Assembly (NCBI RefSeq): GCF_030848805.1
Contig: NC_092359.1
Location: forward strand, 23,665,205 to 23,729,204
Source: Temnothorax longispinosus
Taxonomy: Eukaryota; Arthropoda; Insecta; Hymenoptera; Formicidae
Length of the DNA: 64,000 bases
Direction: 5' to 3'
This document shows positions 1-12,025 of the stretch, in pieces. The translations under genes were made by a program, and so were the position numbers. The notes under the pieces are model-generated. The model was not told the DNA's origin. It saw nothing but the letters and a program-made list of their open reading frames with translations, and ran no database searches. Numbering within the stretch: position 1 is the first letter of the stretch; the number at the start of each line of letters is the position of its first letter.

Positions 1-37
1 TCTTAGCTCTTGTCAAATTCATATTATATCTACTTAC

Positions 38-923
38 TAATGTCTTTGCACGCATTATATAATTGATCAGCCTGTTCTTGTGGTACGTCTGATGGTAGTT
101 TAGCACGAGCTACCTCCCAGTCAATCTCTCCATCCGCTTTCATCTAGAATATGCGTAGAAATTATTTTATTCTTAATTTATTTTTATTTTTTTGATACAC
201 ATTAAAATGAGATACGAGTTTTGCTTACAATTCCAATTTTCTTCAACAAACAGGTAGAGAAACAGGCAAGCTTTTCGTCATTTTCCGATGTTGCCCTTGA
301 TCCTTTCGCATTTTCAACTACGGCTGAAATTCGAATTATTATAATTAATGCAGTTATTTATTTTAGTTTTTTTTTTTAATATTATATTATGTTATGCACG
401 TAGTTTATTCTTCACTTACTTGGATCAACGCCAGATTCATTGATACAGGATTCTTTGTACTGTCTCAATTTGGCCTTTTGTTCATTTGTGAGCTCACCCT
501 AATACAATCAAATAGATATTTGGATATCATTATTTACATGGTAATGCTTAATAATTAGTAATTGATGTATTTAAAAATGTGCCTATTTGGAATGTGTCAG
601 ACGATTAAAGAATATTTTCATGATACATTCTGTGGAACGTAAATATATTGAGAAAGAAGCAGTATAATACACATAGTCCAAGATTAGAAAAATTATAAAA
701 GAAAGTAGAGAGCTTAAGCAAATAGATCGAGTATTAAGAGTATATGTGAATAGAATGAGTCTGATAGGATTGAAGTAAATAATAAAAATTGATCAGATAA
801 AAAACAAAGTTAAAAACATGTAGATGTTTTCTAAAAAATATAAATTAAATACATTATTAACGGAGATGGTCTTACCAAGACGGCGACGAAAGAAATAGCG
901 AGCACGATAACGATTGCTTTCAT
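38..923 (-). CDS. Odorant-binding protein (PBP/GOBP family), 3' end outside window
   Basis: Small secreted carrier of hydrophobic odorants or pheromones in sensillar lymph (family knowledge). Four exons are visible: 923-876, 498-420, 323-229 and 143-38. All have GT-AG borders and compatible phases (0, 1, 0, 1). Exon 1 is a pure signal peptide, MKAIVIVLAISFVAVL. The mature part shows four of the six conserved cysteines in OBP spacing: C1 in KESCINESG, C2 and C3 three residues apart in ACFSTCLLKK, and C4 in YNACKDI. C5 and C6 are expected in a fifth exon beyond position 1. The last visible exon ends at a good donor (A/GTAAGT); reading through it gives a stop after two codons, so the gene continues off the window. 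About 109 residues are visible. Family assignment is firm; orthology to a named OBP is not attempted. Confidence 0.88.
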
Positions 924-1004
924 GTTTGATTTTTCTTTTTGACACGATGTACAGTTCAAGCACGCGATCCAAGTTACTGGCTAATCACAAGATAGAGTCC
1001 TAAG

Positions 1005-1013
1005 CTTTTATAG
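1005..1013 (-). promoter_or_regulatory. TATA box of the odorant-binding protein gene
   Basis: The minus strand reads CTATAAAAG about 82-90 bases upstream of the OBP start codon. This would place transcription initiation near 975-980 and leave a 5' leader of about 55 bases. The match to the insect TATA consensus and the distance fit a TATA-driven gene, but no initiator was verified. Confidence 0.5.
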
Positions 1014-1760
1014 TTTGCGACGTAATGACGACATTTTCTCCTTGACATTCTGTGGCACCATTGCGTGGGGGAATACTCGAATTATGCGGAAGCAATAAAT
1101 CATAGCTATAATGGTAAAAAATAACATGTCGTCATGTTTCGAGTCTTAAAATTCTGCTATTTATAACCACAGAGTTTATTTTTACTAAACACGTATTTTT
1201 GCTAGATATGTTTGAAGAGGGTACCAAATAATAAATATTTATTAACTTCAGGTAGTGGATAGCCAGGAAGTGGACTTGGTTTACAAAAAATCCTAAAATT
1301 CCACTCATACCATCCATTATACAGTACTTAATTTTATCATTCACACGTAATAAACGCGTTGCACAAATGCACAGCCTAACCATCTACACTTCTAAGTAGT
1401 GTACCAAATAAAAAAACAAAAATAATAACATATTAAATAAGAGACCCGAATTTTTATTTCAATTATATAGCTGTAACGACTGGTAAACTTCTACATGTTG
1501 CAAGATAAAAAAATCTATAGATTATGATATGGATACTGAATTTTTGGTAAATTATTTGACGTAAAAAGACGCGATAAGAAGAAAAGATTATGCAAATTTT
1601 ATTTGCGACAAATATATAATATATATAAGCTAGAGAACAAATTGTTAACAATAAAGTGAAAGAATAATGTAACGATATAGCCAATAATATTGTTTACAAT
1701 TAATATGCGCAACGACGAGATGTGACATCGTGATAATGAAAAATAAAATACACAATCAAA

Positions 1761-1926
1761 GGAAATAAATGAGGCAATCGGAGCCAAGCGCGCCGCGGTA
1801 ATCAATGCGCAGACAAATTATAATAATAAATAAATATATTAAAAACGAACGTTTCGACACTTTATTATAATTTGTCTGCGCATTGATTACCGCGCCGCGC
1901 TTGGCTCCGATTGCCTCATTTATTCC
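1761..1926. repeat. Long perfect-looking hairpin, arms about 66 bp (MITE-like)
   Basis: The left arm (1761-1828) is the near-exact reverse complement of the right arm (1861-1926), separated by about 32 AT-rich bases. The stem contains GAGGCAATCGGAGCCAAGCG. That stem core also occurs in the hairpin at 3465-3787, so this is a dispersed element and not a chance palindrome. No ORF lies inside it and no clear target-site duplication was found. Confidence 0.8.
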
Positions 1927-3212
1927 CTCTGATTTTAGTCTAGAGAGTTTTAATAAAACACACAATCTTACATTTACATTATTTAATGAGAAAATACCAA
2001 ATTAGATTACTATAGTGCTTGTGCGCATTATTAATTCTATCTTATTACCTCAACGTATTGTCGTTGAAACCTTCTGTTTCATGTTTCTAGACATGTTCTT
2101 TTTAAATATATAGAACGCGATTTTTCAGAGATCATTAAATATAACCACTTCCTATCGTAACGAACGAATTAAACTTTATAATAAATATAAATTTGCTGTT
2201 TTTCTTGAAATAAATGCTTCACCTAAAGATAAATATTGTCTACCGGATACAATTTTCTTGGAATTGTATTGTGGTCACGCCGATTAAAATTTTATTATTC
2301 TGCGCGTCAATTATATCTCATGGCGCACTACACGCATATGCGCGCATACACACACATATTGTACACATGTCATTATCATCATTATATAGCCGATTTTATA
2401 TAATTTCCTTTTATTACAATATTGTCACGATAATAAAAGATATAGATAGATGTCCTTTCCGTCATAAAAAGATTATTCAGCGCGATAATTATTCTGACGT
2501 TTCTTTACTATATATTTTAGTTTACTCGTACATATATACATACATTTCGTTTGAATAATCCTATAATAATGACGATTGAAACGATTCCAAGGTACCTATT
2601 GCGTAGACGCAAGGACGGTCTTGCGGTCTTTAAGATTGGATTATCATGAACTTTGATACTGCTGATACTAAATTCTGTGTATTTGTAACCAATAAAAGAC
2701 CCCGCACTAAACCACGTGATTTTGGGCCCCGGAAAAAATGGCTGAATTTTTAATAAGTTGTACTTTTTGGGTCACTGAACAAAAATATTTCCTCAGTAAA
2801 AAAATGGACAGACTCGGCGTTTCAACCGCTGAGGTCAGGCCAGCAAAAATATCACTTTTGGATCAATGCGATTATCAATTAATATAAAGGAACAATGAGA
2901 ATTTTCAGTGGACAAAATAGTTGAGAAATAATTTGTTTATGTGGGAAAAATCATGCGTGTCGATCGGAAAGAGAAAAAGCGAGAGAGCAGGGAGAGAGAG
3001 GGAGAGATTATATTAACATATAAATATAAATATATAAAATAAGTTGTTATTTTTCAATCATAACATGTAAGATATAAATATTAACTGATCCTCAACCAAA
3101 ATTACAATCAAGAATATTATTATATATACATATATATATATGCCGGTGGACATGAGCATCAGTGTCCCGAAAAATGAAAATCACAAATATTGAAAACTAT
3201 AACGACACGTGT

Positions 3213-3311
3213 GTGCTGAAAGGGCATAATCTCGAAATCTTAGAAACGTGACAATGTGCCGAAATGTCATAATCCCAAAATCTTAGAAATGAGACAATGT
3301 CCCGAAAAGTT
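3213..3311. repeat. 43-bp imperfect tandem repeat, about 2.3 copies
   Basis: Two successive copies begin at about 3213 and 3256. Each carries a CATAATC...AAATCTTAGAAA block followed by GACAATGT, and a third partial copy follows at 3299. The copies differ at roughly one base in six. It is non-coding, in AT-rich DNA next to the hairpin cluster. Confidence 0.6.
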
Positions 3312-3464
3312 ATGTACGTACCCGCCAAAATCGTATATATACTTTGACGACTGCCGTTAAATTAACCGTAAAATAACGATAAAAAGCATATAGTTTCACG
3401 GTCGACACTATATATATACTATATGGTATGTACCGTGGCAATTTTGACGACAGTGAACAAATAA

Positions 3465-3787
3465 TATAAATTTACCTTATTATATCTTGACAAGAACATA
3501 TATTTATTCCAATAATAAACTAAGATCAAGTATATTAGGCTCTCCTGAATAAATCAAATTAGGAATAGTAAGAGAGGCAATCGGAGCCACGCGCGGTAAT
3601 TATTGCGTAATCAATATATAGAAAGACTATATATATTGATTGCGCAATAATTACCGCGGGTGGCTCCGATTGCCTCTCTCACTATTCCCTATTTGATTTA
3701 TTCAGAAGAGCCTAATATACTTGATTTTAGTTTATTATTGGAATAAATATATGTTCTCGTCAAGATGTAAGATATATAAAATTTATA
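3465..3787. repeat. Large hairpin element, arms about 155 bp (MITE-like)
   Basis: The left arm (about 3465-3620) and right arm (about 3629-3787) are inverted copies with few mismatches and only a very short loop. The inner part of the stem reads GAGGCAATCGGAGCCACGCG and shares this core with the hairpin at 1761-1926. The outer arms differ from that element. No ORF is present. Confidence 0.8.
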
Positions 3788-3866
3788 TTATGACAAGATA
3801 AAATATATTAATCAATATACACATCCGAATGTGTATTGATTAATATATTTCATCTCATCATAATAC
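3786..3866. repeat. Secondary palindrome abutting the large hairpin
   Basis: Bases 3786-3824 pair with 3830-3866 around a 5-base loop, with the stem centre TATACACAT/ATGTGTATTG. It directly follows the 3' arm of the larger hairpin and begins with a word resembling that arm's end (TATTATGACAAGATA). It may be a nested or tandemly rearranged part of the same element. Confidence 0.6.
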
Positions 3867-4501
3867 AAATTTTACCTTATACCTCATCTTTTGCGTGTAA
3901 ACAAAATTAATATACATGATATATAATATATACATTTGCAGATGTAGCACGGACGCGCACTAAAATAAATTTTTTATCGGCAATGTCGGAAAATAAACGT
4001 GGCTACGTAGTACCAATTTCGAAAATGGATGTATTGGCGCTAGTGTGCAGGGAGTTGCGAGACTTGCGACTTGCGAGAGTTTCGACTTTCGAGTTTCGAC
4101 GCGTGTCTCACGACTCTCACGTCCCACGCGTCCGTCGCGGGTCGCCACTCGCCGGCCGTCGCGCGTCGCGTCCCAGTCCAGTCCCACGAAAAAGACCGGG
4201 ATTATCGGGATTACCGGGTTTCTCTCAGGCTTCTCTCTGATATAGTACAAACAGAGAGAAGATACAAAGTGTCCACTTTTGATATCTTTAAAACTCTAAA
4301 CGAAACTAATTAAAGTTCTAAACCCTAAATAAAATCCCCAAAACCTTAACCTATATTTTAGACTCAAACCTAGACACTGACTTATATCGCCAGTCAGTCA
4401 TTTATAGTCATTAGTGTCATTAGGGCGGTTGATTTTATCAATTTGGTTCGCGAACAGTATGAAAGCAGAATCGACAAATCTGCCAGATTATTTTATGGAA
4501 C

Positions 4502-5588
4502 ATGGGAGATAAAGGTACTTGATCATCTTTCTTAACGTTTGACGATTATACAAAATATTGTCTTACGTATTATCTTGCGCGTATTTCCATTTATAAAATC
4601 AGTGACACACATCAGATGACACAGATATATGAAACAAGTGTTGCATAAAATTTTTTACTTAAAAACGAAAGATGCTTTGCGTATACGACGTATAGGAATT
4701 ACGTGCATGTCAAGAGACGCGATTATTTTAACTTGGGTATATTCTATATGTGACGTATGTGCGGTTTAATTCAATCTTGTGTTTTTAGAGCATCATGTTC
4801 ACTTTAGCGGTGGAAGCGGACTTGGAAAAGATAACAACATTATGATACAGCCACAGCGACATGGTCATATAGATGCTCATTTAGGCTTCTTACAACTGTA
4901 TCACAGGTTATTTGTTAAATTTTTAAATAATTTTATTTTTTTTGTGTTCCTAAGTCTGATGATTGTTACCTTGAATGCTAAAAACAGACTTTAACTTCTA
5001 TTGTAATATAATTACAATTTATTAAAATTTTTAATATATATTATGAAATGTATGTATATAAATATATATATAGAGGGAATAGATATAATGAGATGGATAT
5101 ATTCTGTATTTATTCTAGATACCACATAGAATTTTCAGTGCCATGGAATACGTGTATTCATCTGGAAGAAAAAACGGTAGCTCCGGCGGTAATTGCAGGA
5201 AATCATAATGCAAATTGTCACATTGTCGATTTTGCGCAGGAAAAAGATGGCTTAAGGTATACATTTTTTTTTGTTTATGTGTATATATATATTTTTTTTC
5301 TTTTTTTTTTCCCCACAATTCGAATCAAGCGTACATCACATTTTCTTCTCAAATTGATTCAGCTGTTGAAATATTTGTTCTTTCATCAGGTTGAAAGTAG
5401 AGCTGTTGGCATATAAGGAGAAAATATTGAAGGAGGATGTCAAAGTGATGTGTTGTCCATCGGGTACTCCGTTGAAAATTGTGCTGAACGCACGTGTTTT
5501 AGCAAAAGACAAGGGTACACCATTGTTGAGAAACGGCATACGCAGCATTGCCGTCGAAGGAATCGACGAAGATGAGGTGTCTGAGTAA
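4502..5588 (+). CDS. ADISSP: Adipose-secreted signaling protein (C20orf27) homologue
   Basis: Homologue of vertebrate C20orf27/ADISSP, an approximately 170-residue protein reported as secreted from adipose tissue; its insect role is unknown to me. Four coding exons: 4502-4514, 4789-4906, 5119-5256 and 5390-5588, in consistent phase, totalling 468 nt (155 aa). Diagnostic matches to the vertebrate protein are HVHF near the N-terminus, a GFL..L.HRY.I.F..P block across the exon 2/3 junction, AYKE.ILKE in exon 4 and KGTPLLRNGI near the C-terminus. The first exon supplies only MGDK; ATG 4502 is chosen because the upstream ATGs at 4459 and 4495 run into TAA at the same place. No signal peptide is visible, as in the vertebrate family. 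A polyadenylation signal lies at 5938. It is tail-to-tail with the Vps62-domain gene. Confidence 0.87.
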
Positions 5589-5937
5589 TGCTCGAGGTAA
5601 TGCTGCTTATTATCGAGCTGTCTTTCAGTGATGGGTATTTAAGCATTCAAGTGCTGAAAATCAAGTAAAGGTTCGAATGAACGAACGAATGAATCAGCAT
5701 AGCCGAAAGTTCCCAGACTAGAGCGAACGATGCAATTGTAAGTGGTGTAATGCTGCACAAAATAAGATAATTTGCCTACAGCTTTTAAAAATACATCACA
5801 CGCGAGACGTTTGCAAAAGCTATAACACCACTTTCTGCTAATTATGTCTGCAATTACGCGCAAGTTGTATCGAACAAATCCTATTTTATTTTGTTATTAT
5901 TTTATATCGATGTCAATTTTCAACGAAGCTTCCGTTA

Positions 5938-5943
5938 AATAAA
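5938..5943 (+). terminator. Polyadenylation signal AATAAA
   Basis: A canonical AATAAA lies about 350 bases downstream of the ADISSP-homologue stop. It comes before the 3' end of the convergent Vps62-domain gene, so it is a natural end for this transcript. Confidence 0.5.
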
Positions 5944-6235
5944 TAATGTTTACAGAGATGTGGCACACTAAATTACTTTTCAATTGTTCATGAAGATCAA
6001 GATTATTTATTCGAATAAATTAAGACGCAAAGTTCTTCTGAGTTATCAGTAACCATCTTTGGCATCCTCATTAAAATCGCACCATCACGTTGCCATCTTA
6101 TATAAATATGTATAATATGTCATCAAACCATCACGTTCGTTTATTTTGCCGATTTGAATTGAAAAGACGCGTCTCAAAATCAGTCTTCTTTTACCCTATA
6201 ACTTCTAACACCCCCGACTTTAACGATGGTAGGTC

Positions 6236-9200
6236 TTAACATCGAAAATTGAATTTCTTCATAGGAATTCCGGTTGGGCCGTCTACAAATTCGCAAATGT
6301 TAAAACCTAGTTTCGCTAACGGATGACAATTGCTGCTGGGATTACCCCATTTGCCTTTAAAAGTCATCCAGCCTGGTAAAGGCTCGTTGTCCTCTTCGAA
6401 AAGCAACTCCAATCTTTTCCATGTCGGCCAAGCGGTTCCGAATCCACTCTCGTCGTACAGACGAGGTACTCGAACAAATTTATGCTTCCCCGGAGCTGTC
6501 CAGAGCCCGTGAGAGCCGCGTGCGCTAAATAATATTGGGTGCGAGCCACCAGCCGTATAAACTTTTTCAGGAAATATTGGCTTCTGGAAGAGACCTTTTC
6601 TCGTTTCTTGACTCTCGTAGACGAAAGTACCATTTCGCGGATCATATTGATAAAACGCCCCGGCATCGTGCGCCGATACGTACATTGCCAGAGGATACTC
6701 GTTATCCTAAATGACGATATCGTATTTTGGTATGGATTTTTTTGGTATAAGAGGGGCGCGGGTGACATGAACGGTGACGATAGAAAAGTTACTTTACTTT
6801 GAGGACGTCTCGAAGCTGAAGCATGATTTACCTTGAAATAAAGACTCATATGTTCCCAATCTCCGATATGACTGCCATATTCTTTAAGCGTACCTATGCA
6901 CACCCCACCAACGGTAGGTATCGGCCAGCTGCCAAAAAATCCAAGATCCAATACGCAGATTGTTTTTCCCTCGCTAAACGGATAGAACATCCAATAGGTC
7001 ACGTGAAAGTGCACTTTTTGACATCCATTCTTTTCTCTGACCTTTTCGAGTCGCGGTACCGTTGCCACCTGAAATTATATAATAGTTTCACGTGGAAAGT
7101 AAAGGAACGACATTTATTTGAAACGTATCGTACGTGCAATCAGCACGTGTATTCTTTTGGGAGTAATAGGAACGGGCGTATATTTTACCTGCCGCACTTG
7201 TGCTCTTAGATTATTGGTGCTATCGATCTGCCGTTGAGCCAAAAGTCCTGGTCGTCCTAGATTCTGTAGAGGCGCGAAAACGTTCCGTACCTCCTTTAGC
7301 TTTAGCTTTAGCTTCAATTTCAGCATCGGCTGCGCCGTATCTCTCGCTGAGCGTAGCCGCGCGTCTCTGGAAACGCACTTTTTCACGAGAGCATAGACGG
7401 GCACGGTTCCAGCGGGCTTTCGACCGTACAAGAAGGACGATCGATTCTTTAACAAGGACTCTGTTAAACGTGTTTTATTTGAAACGTCAACCTGTGGGCT
7501 GTGGCGATTTTCCGCGGCATTTGATTGTCACATACATACTCTCTGTACTACATATACTGTATATATAAATGGTATATACTATAATATACCATACCACAGA
7601 ATGAAATCACATCGATGATCGAATATCGAATCTTATCCCACGTACACTTACAGACACTAATGTATATCTCTTGTTATATTGTATTATTTATATCGTAACT
7701 ATATATATTTCCAACTATTTACCTACGTCTATTCTAGTGCGAAGATAATACTGGTCCGATTGTACGTTGTCGAGGAATTCGGTTACCCCGAGAGGCAAGA
7801 ATCGTTCCCCAGGCGCGAGCCATACCAAAGGTGCCCAATCTCGTATCAGTCTTCTTACTAAAGAATACAATAAGATCGGTAAATGAGAGAATGTTTAATT
7901 ATCGCAGGTAGAGAGGTAGAATGTCGGCAAATGCCGCTCGTAATATTGTTAATTATGGTACAAGTATAGTATAGATAGACGATAGACCTATAATAGTACG
8001 TCAATGATATCCAATGATACCGATCGCGTTGTATATTTCGCGGGCAATGCGGGCATTTCGAGATCTCGAGCCATCGCGCATCTCTGACTTTGACTCTGAC
8101 TCTTGGCGGTATTCAAGTGCATGCCTGTTTAGCACTTGAGCTTCAGCTGTTGAGTGTTGACGCCACTCGCCACTCGCCAGTTCACGCTGTATCGCGGATC
8201 GCGGGAAACGGGCACGTAGGTCAATGCAAGATTCTCGTAACCCCATTATGCGAATCTAACAAGGTGAAGCAAACTCCGCCGCGGGTGTTTCTGATGTGCT
8301 TCGTCGGTTGTATGTACGCGTTTAAATTCTCGCCAACTCAAAGTTTAAAGATCTTCTCTTATATATATGCCTACTTGATTTCGATCGATTGTGACGATTG
8401 TTCCGCGGACAATCGGACAATCGGACGCGGCGGATATTTATTTATGAATATTGTAGAGAGAATATATAGCAGGACACAGCCCATAGGAATGTAACGATAA
8501 TTTACAATTGCAGGAATCGCGCGTTGATCGCATTTGGCTCAACTTGAGCTTTAATCTTCGCGGCCGCGCTAGACTGCTCCTGTTCCTGTAATCCTGTAAC
8601 GTGTAACGCGGCTGCTAATGGCTACTTACGGCTACGCAGAGCTGGCTCTCGTCGATAACTCTCGATTAGCCATAGCATACATGTATCATTAGCGCGTCAT
8701 AATTCAACGTGGCGATCAACAGGCGATATGAGATATGAGGGCTATGAGGCAAGTTTGCTGTCGGTACAGTACGTTTTTTCTCTTTTGTCTTTTCTCGTTT
8801 CTTGTCGGGGCGATAGTCGATACGAATGGCGCGGGCGACATATATGTGCTGCAAAGTTGTCACCTTTTTATTAAAGAAGTAAAAGCACGAACAAAATTTA
8901 AAATTAACTCGCAACTCGTTTCAATCCGCTTCAACTCGCTTCGCTTCTTTCGACGATCGCGCGTAAAAGGTGGAACCGGTCCAGAAATAGGACAACCGAT
9001 ATATTTAACCCTGCAGCCTGCAGCGTATAGCGTGTAGCCTGTGCGCGCGTATTCGCAGTATTCGCACACGTGGAATAAATACGAGTGCATTTTACGGAAG
9101 AGGAACCGTAATTATCGTGCACCGATTTCATATCGTTCCGCGTTCCTTTGAAAAGTTTTAAATCGCGTAAATCTAGCGTTTCGCTTTTAATGTTGTTGTG

Positions 9201-9973
9201 GTAAAATGGCCTTGACATAGACAATGCCGAATAAAAACGCGTTTTAGTTTCGCGTTATACATATTATCCCATTGTTTTGTCTATTCACGCGCGATCCTGA
9301 CAACACGATCGATTTATGTTTTTATGTTTATATTATGATTGTGATACTGATTATGTGCCGTGATCGTTATCTCGTTAAATATATTTTTATGCTGTCTAAA
9401 AGAAAAAGGGTACGAGGAGAAACGATATATTATTATCATCTCTAAAAAAAATACCGTGAATAACATCAATTTTATTTTTATTGCAATCCGCCGCTCGTAT
9501 AAATTCGATAAACAGCATAATTTTCTTCTTCCAAGTCTTCTTACTATTACAAGCGCAGTTTTATACAACAATTATCGTCTATCCTAGAGCGACCGATAAT
9601 CATTAAGAATAACATTCGGTTATTCTCGACCAAATCGATCAAGAATCGATGAATATGTTTTACATATTAAATTACAAGGTTTGTTTCGTTGAGATAATCA
9701 TGGTGCACGCGGAATTTGAAGCAAATCGTATACATAAGCGCGGAGAAGATGCAAAATCTCCCGACCGCGACGCATAGCATCTCGTATCCGTGCGTTGAAA
9801 AAGAGAGAGAGAGAGAAAAAAGGACGGATTAAATGTTCGTTTAGCTACACTCGCAGTTTATATCGATGTATAATGAGATACAGATACGTACCTTGTTTCT
9901 CATTGGGCGCGGATAGCCGCGATCCTGCGACCGCGTGAGTTACGACAAGTATAACGAACAATAATCCTGTCAT
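6236..9973 (-). CDS. Vps62-domain protein with N-terminal signal peptide
   Basis: Member of the Vps62/DUF946 family (named from yeast vacuolar sorting protein 62); molecular function is not established. Five exons: 9973-9892, 7857-7727, 7491-7189, 7068-6832 and 6706-6236, with phases that join exactly (1224 nt, 407 aa). Exon 1 encodes a signal peptide, MTGLLFVILVVTHAVAG. Exon 2 carries the family's WAPLVWLAPGERFLPLG block. Exon 3 has GTVPVYALV. Exon 4 has HVTYWMFYPF and, at its end, GSHIGDWEHMSL. Exon 5 has YVSAHDAGAF and the C-terminal GKWGNP and GPTGIP motifs. Exon 2's donor (GAC/GTAGGT) is weak; the better GTAAAT four bases on would create a stop with exon 3, so the weak site is preferred. 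Residues 128-137 are a Lys-Leu run from a tandem repeat. A further small exon in the 2 kb first intron cannot be excluded. Confidence 0.8.
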
Positions 9974-11189
9974 CGTCGTTCCATCGATACATTTTGATAC
10001 GAGAAACGCGATCGATAATCACCGATTCGCGTTCTCTTATCTCACTACTTTCCGTATTTTTGCATTCTTACACGCGATTACCGATTACGCGAGAGACGGA
10101 ACAGTGACGGAGCCGAGAGACGGAGATTCTCCGCGGGATCGACCGAACGGAAACGCTTCCCGGATTACTGACCAAAGCGCAACTACCTCGCAACCTCGCT
10201 TTCCATGCCGCTCACTAGACGAACGTTACAGAATACGCGCGTCGCCGTCGCCTTCTTCGCCTTCGCTGTTGCACATACGTGTACGGCACCGTCTTGCATT
10301 ATTACATGCACGGGGTTTGCGTCGCAACGTTACGAAACATTCTAATTCATTTATGATAATGATAAACGAAAAGGAAAGCGGATCGATTGTAGCGCATTAC
10401 TATATTAATTATCCATCGTCGTACACGTGTCAGATATATTCGTACAATAATTGGGTGTATCTGTATGTAATCTCTCTTGCTAATTACCTTATTATATAAA
10501 TAGATAATGGATATAAGATTACGTTCTTACATATAGCACGGCCAACTACTTTAGTACCACTCGGTAGATACAATTTCTTGACTCCTAAGTAAATGTAACT
10601 AAACGTTCTGTACCATTTTGATCGGAGCTAAAGACGATACATATTTCTTTGATATAAATCGTGATTCTAGAGTAACAAAGCGACGTTATTCGATTCAATC
10701 GATAATAAAGGGAGAGAAAGTTACATGTGGATCGTTGATAGAAACTACTCAGACTTTGCAATCATAAATCTTTTCTTTATACGACGATACCGCTTCTGGA
10801 TTTGTATATAGTGTTTTTCTCTTACGACAGACAGATAAAATGTAATCAGTTGGAGGATAAATCTATAGAATAATATTCTCAAAAATCTATATGTAATACT
10901 AAACTTGGTAAGCACAGTTTAAAAATTTTCTATTTTTCTGCAAAGTGTATGATGAAAAACTAGGAATTTTGGATATATATATATATACCTATAATTTCGA
11001 TTACGACAATGAGATATCTAAATTGTAAAAAGATTGTGCATTTCATATATTGCTTTGAACATATTGCAAGTAAAGTTTTTAAGTATTATGATAAAACTGA
11101 AATAACCAAATGTAACAATTAGTATTTGTAGATACTGTACAAAATGATTCAAACACTATTGCATATACATGCGTGCATGTACGACGTAT
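9974..11189. other. Intergenic region between Vps62-domain and RING genes
   Basis: Nothing recognisable is encoded here. The first 300 bases upstream of the Vps62-domain start are CpG-rich and probably hold its promoter. The plus-strand open frame at 10104-10499 ends in AT-rich low-complexity residues, with no domain and no splice context, so I regard it as spurious. The rest is AT-rich. Confidence 0.5.
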
Positions 11190-12025
11190 TTATATCGCGG
11201 GCCTAAATTTTCTTCTGCAATTAGGACAAAGGGCCTGCAACATAAACAAGTACAATCATGAACTTTTAAGCAGGATTCAAAAGTTTGTTTCTAGTTAGCA
11301 CATTTTAGATTTTACCCCAGGATCATATTTTGTCAATTCATTAATGCAATCCTTGTGAAAATTATGTCTACAAGGACGCAATTGTATTACGTCCGAATCA
11401 ACTAATGCGTATTGGCAGATTGAACAATTGTTCATGTCGTCTTTACTTGTCGCGAAGTCTCTTCTTTCTTTACTTTTCGAAGAGTTTGATGAACTTCTTC
11501 TATTTAATAGTGCACTGAAAGTAAATATCTCTCGTAGAACCTTGCAATATATAATATGTTTCTTACAATATCTAATATTGTAATGTTCTAATTTTTTTTC
11601 TTAAGAAAAAAAAGAGAAAAAAAACAATGATGGTTCTTCTACTTCTACTACGTTATAGGTATAATTATTGAAAATAGAAAAACCGAAGTTATAGGAAAGA
11701 TGATTTTGCATCTGCGGAAGGTGGAAAGTAAGTTTGTGAAGCAGAGAAAATCAGATGATATTATTAATCACGTGCGCTGGTATTGATACTTGATACTAAT
11801 GTATGTAGGTATATAGGCATATTGAGATGAATACTTTTCAGTCGGATGCGACGATGTCGACCAAGAACGGTCTTCATAGTGGTCTTCGGACGATCTTCCG
11901 TTTCCCGAATACGATAATGACTGTCCATCCGTGCGGTTATTCTCGGTGAACACATAATAGAGAAAAGTCGCTATTCCAACTCCAACTCCGACAAGTAATA
12001 CTAATCCGGGATACGTCATTTTCAT
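11190..12025 (-). CDS. Small membrane-anchored RING-H2 finger protein (putative E3 ubiquitin ligase)
   Basis: Three exons: 12025-11835, 11514-11316 and 11234-11190, in matching phase (435 nt, 144 aa). Residues about 5-27 (GLVLLVGVGVGIATFLYYVF) form a single transmembrane segment. A Ser/charged low-complexity linker follows. The C-terminus is a complete RING-H2: C94-x2-C97, C112-x-H114, H117-x2-C120, C133-x2-C136. This C3H2C3 pattern normally binds two zinc ions and recruits an E2 enzyme; the ligase activity here is inferred. The last exon supplies only the final Cys pair and RRKFRPAI, so missing it would leave an inactive RING. Reading past exon 2 gives a short wrong tail. ATG 12025 is used; ATG 12019 is equally possible. 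Confidence 0.82.

Larger units (their letters stand above)
1014..4501. other. AT-rich intergenic DNA with palindromic elements
   Basis: The region lies between the divergently transcribed OBP gene and the ADISSP homologue. No ORF shows a protein family, a believable splice framework or coding-like composition. It contains the two hairpin elements, the secondary palindrome and the 43-base tandem repeat listed separately. From about 4040 to 4210 it becomes CpG-rich with repeated GCGAGAC/TTCGAC-like words. That stretch may belong to the promoter of the plus-strand gene starting at 4502. Confidence 0.6.

Noticed and set aside
7200..7568. 122-codon plus-strand open frame
   Set aside because: Antisense shadow of Vps62-domain exon 3.
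10104..10499. 131-codon plus-strand open frame
   Set aside because: No recognisable domain; ends in AT-rich low-complexity residues and overlaps the probable promoter of the Vps62-domain gene.
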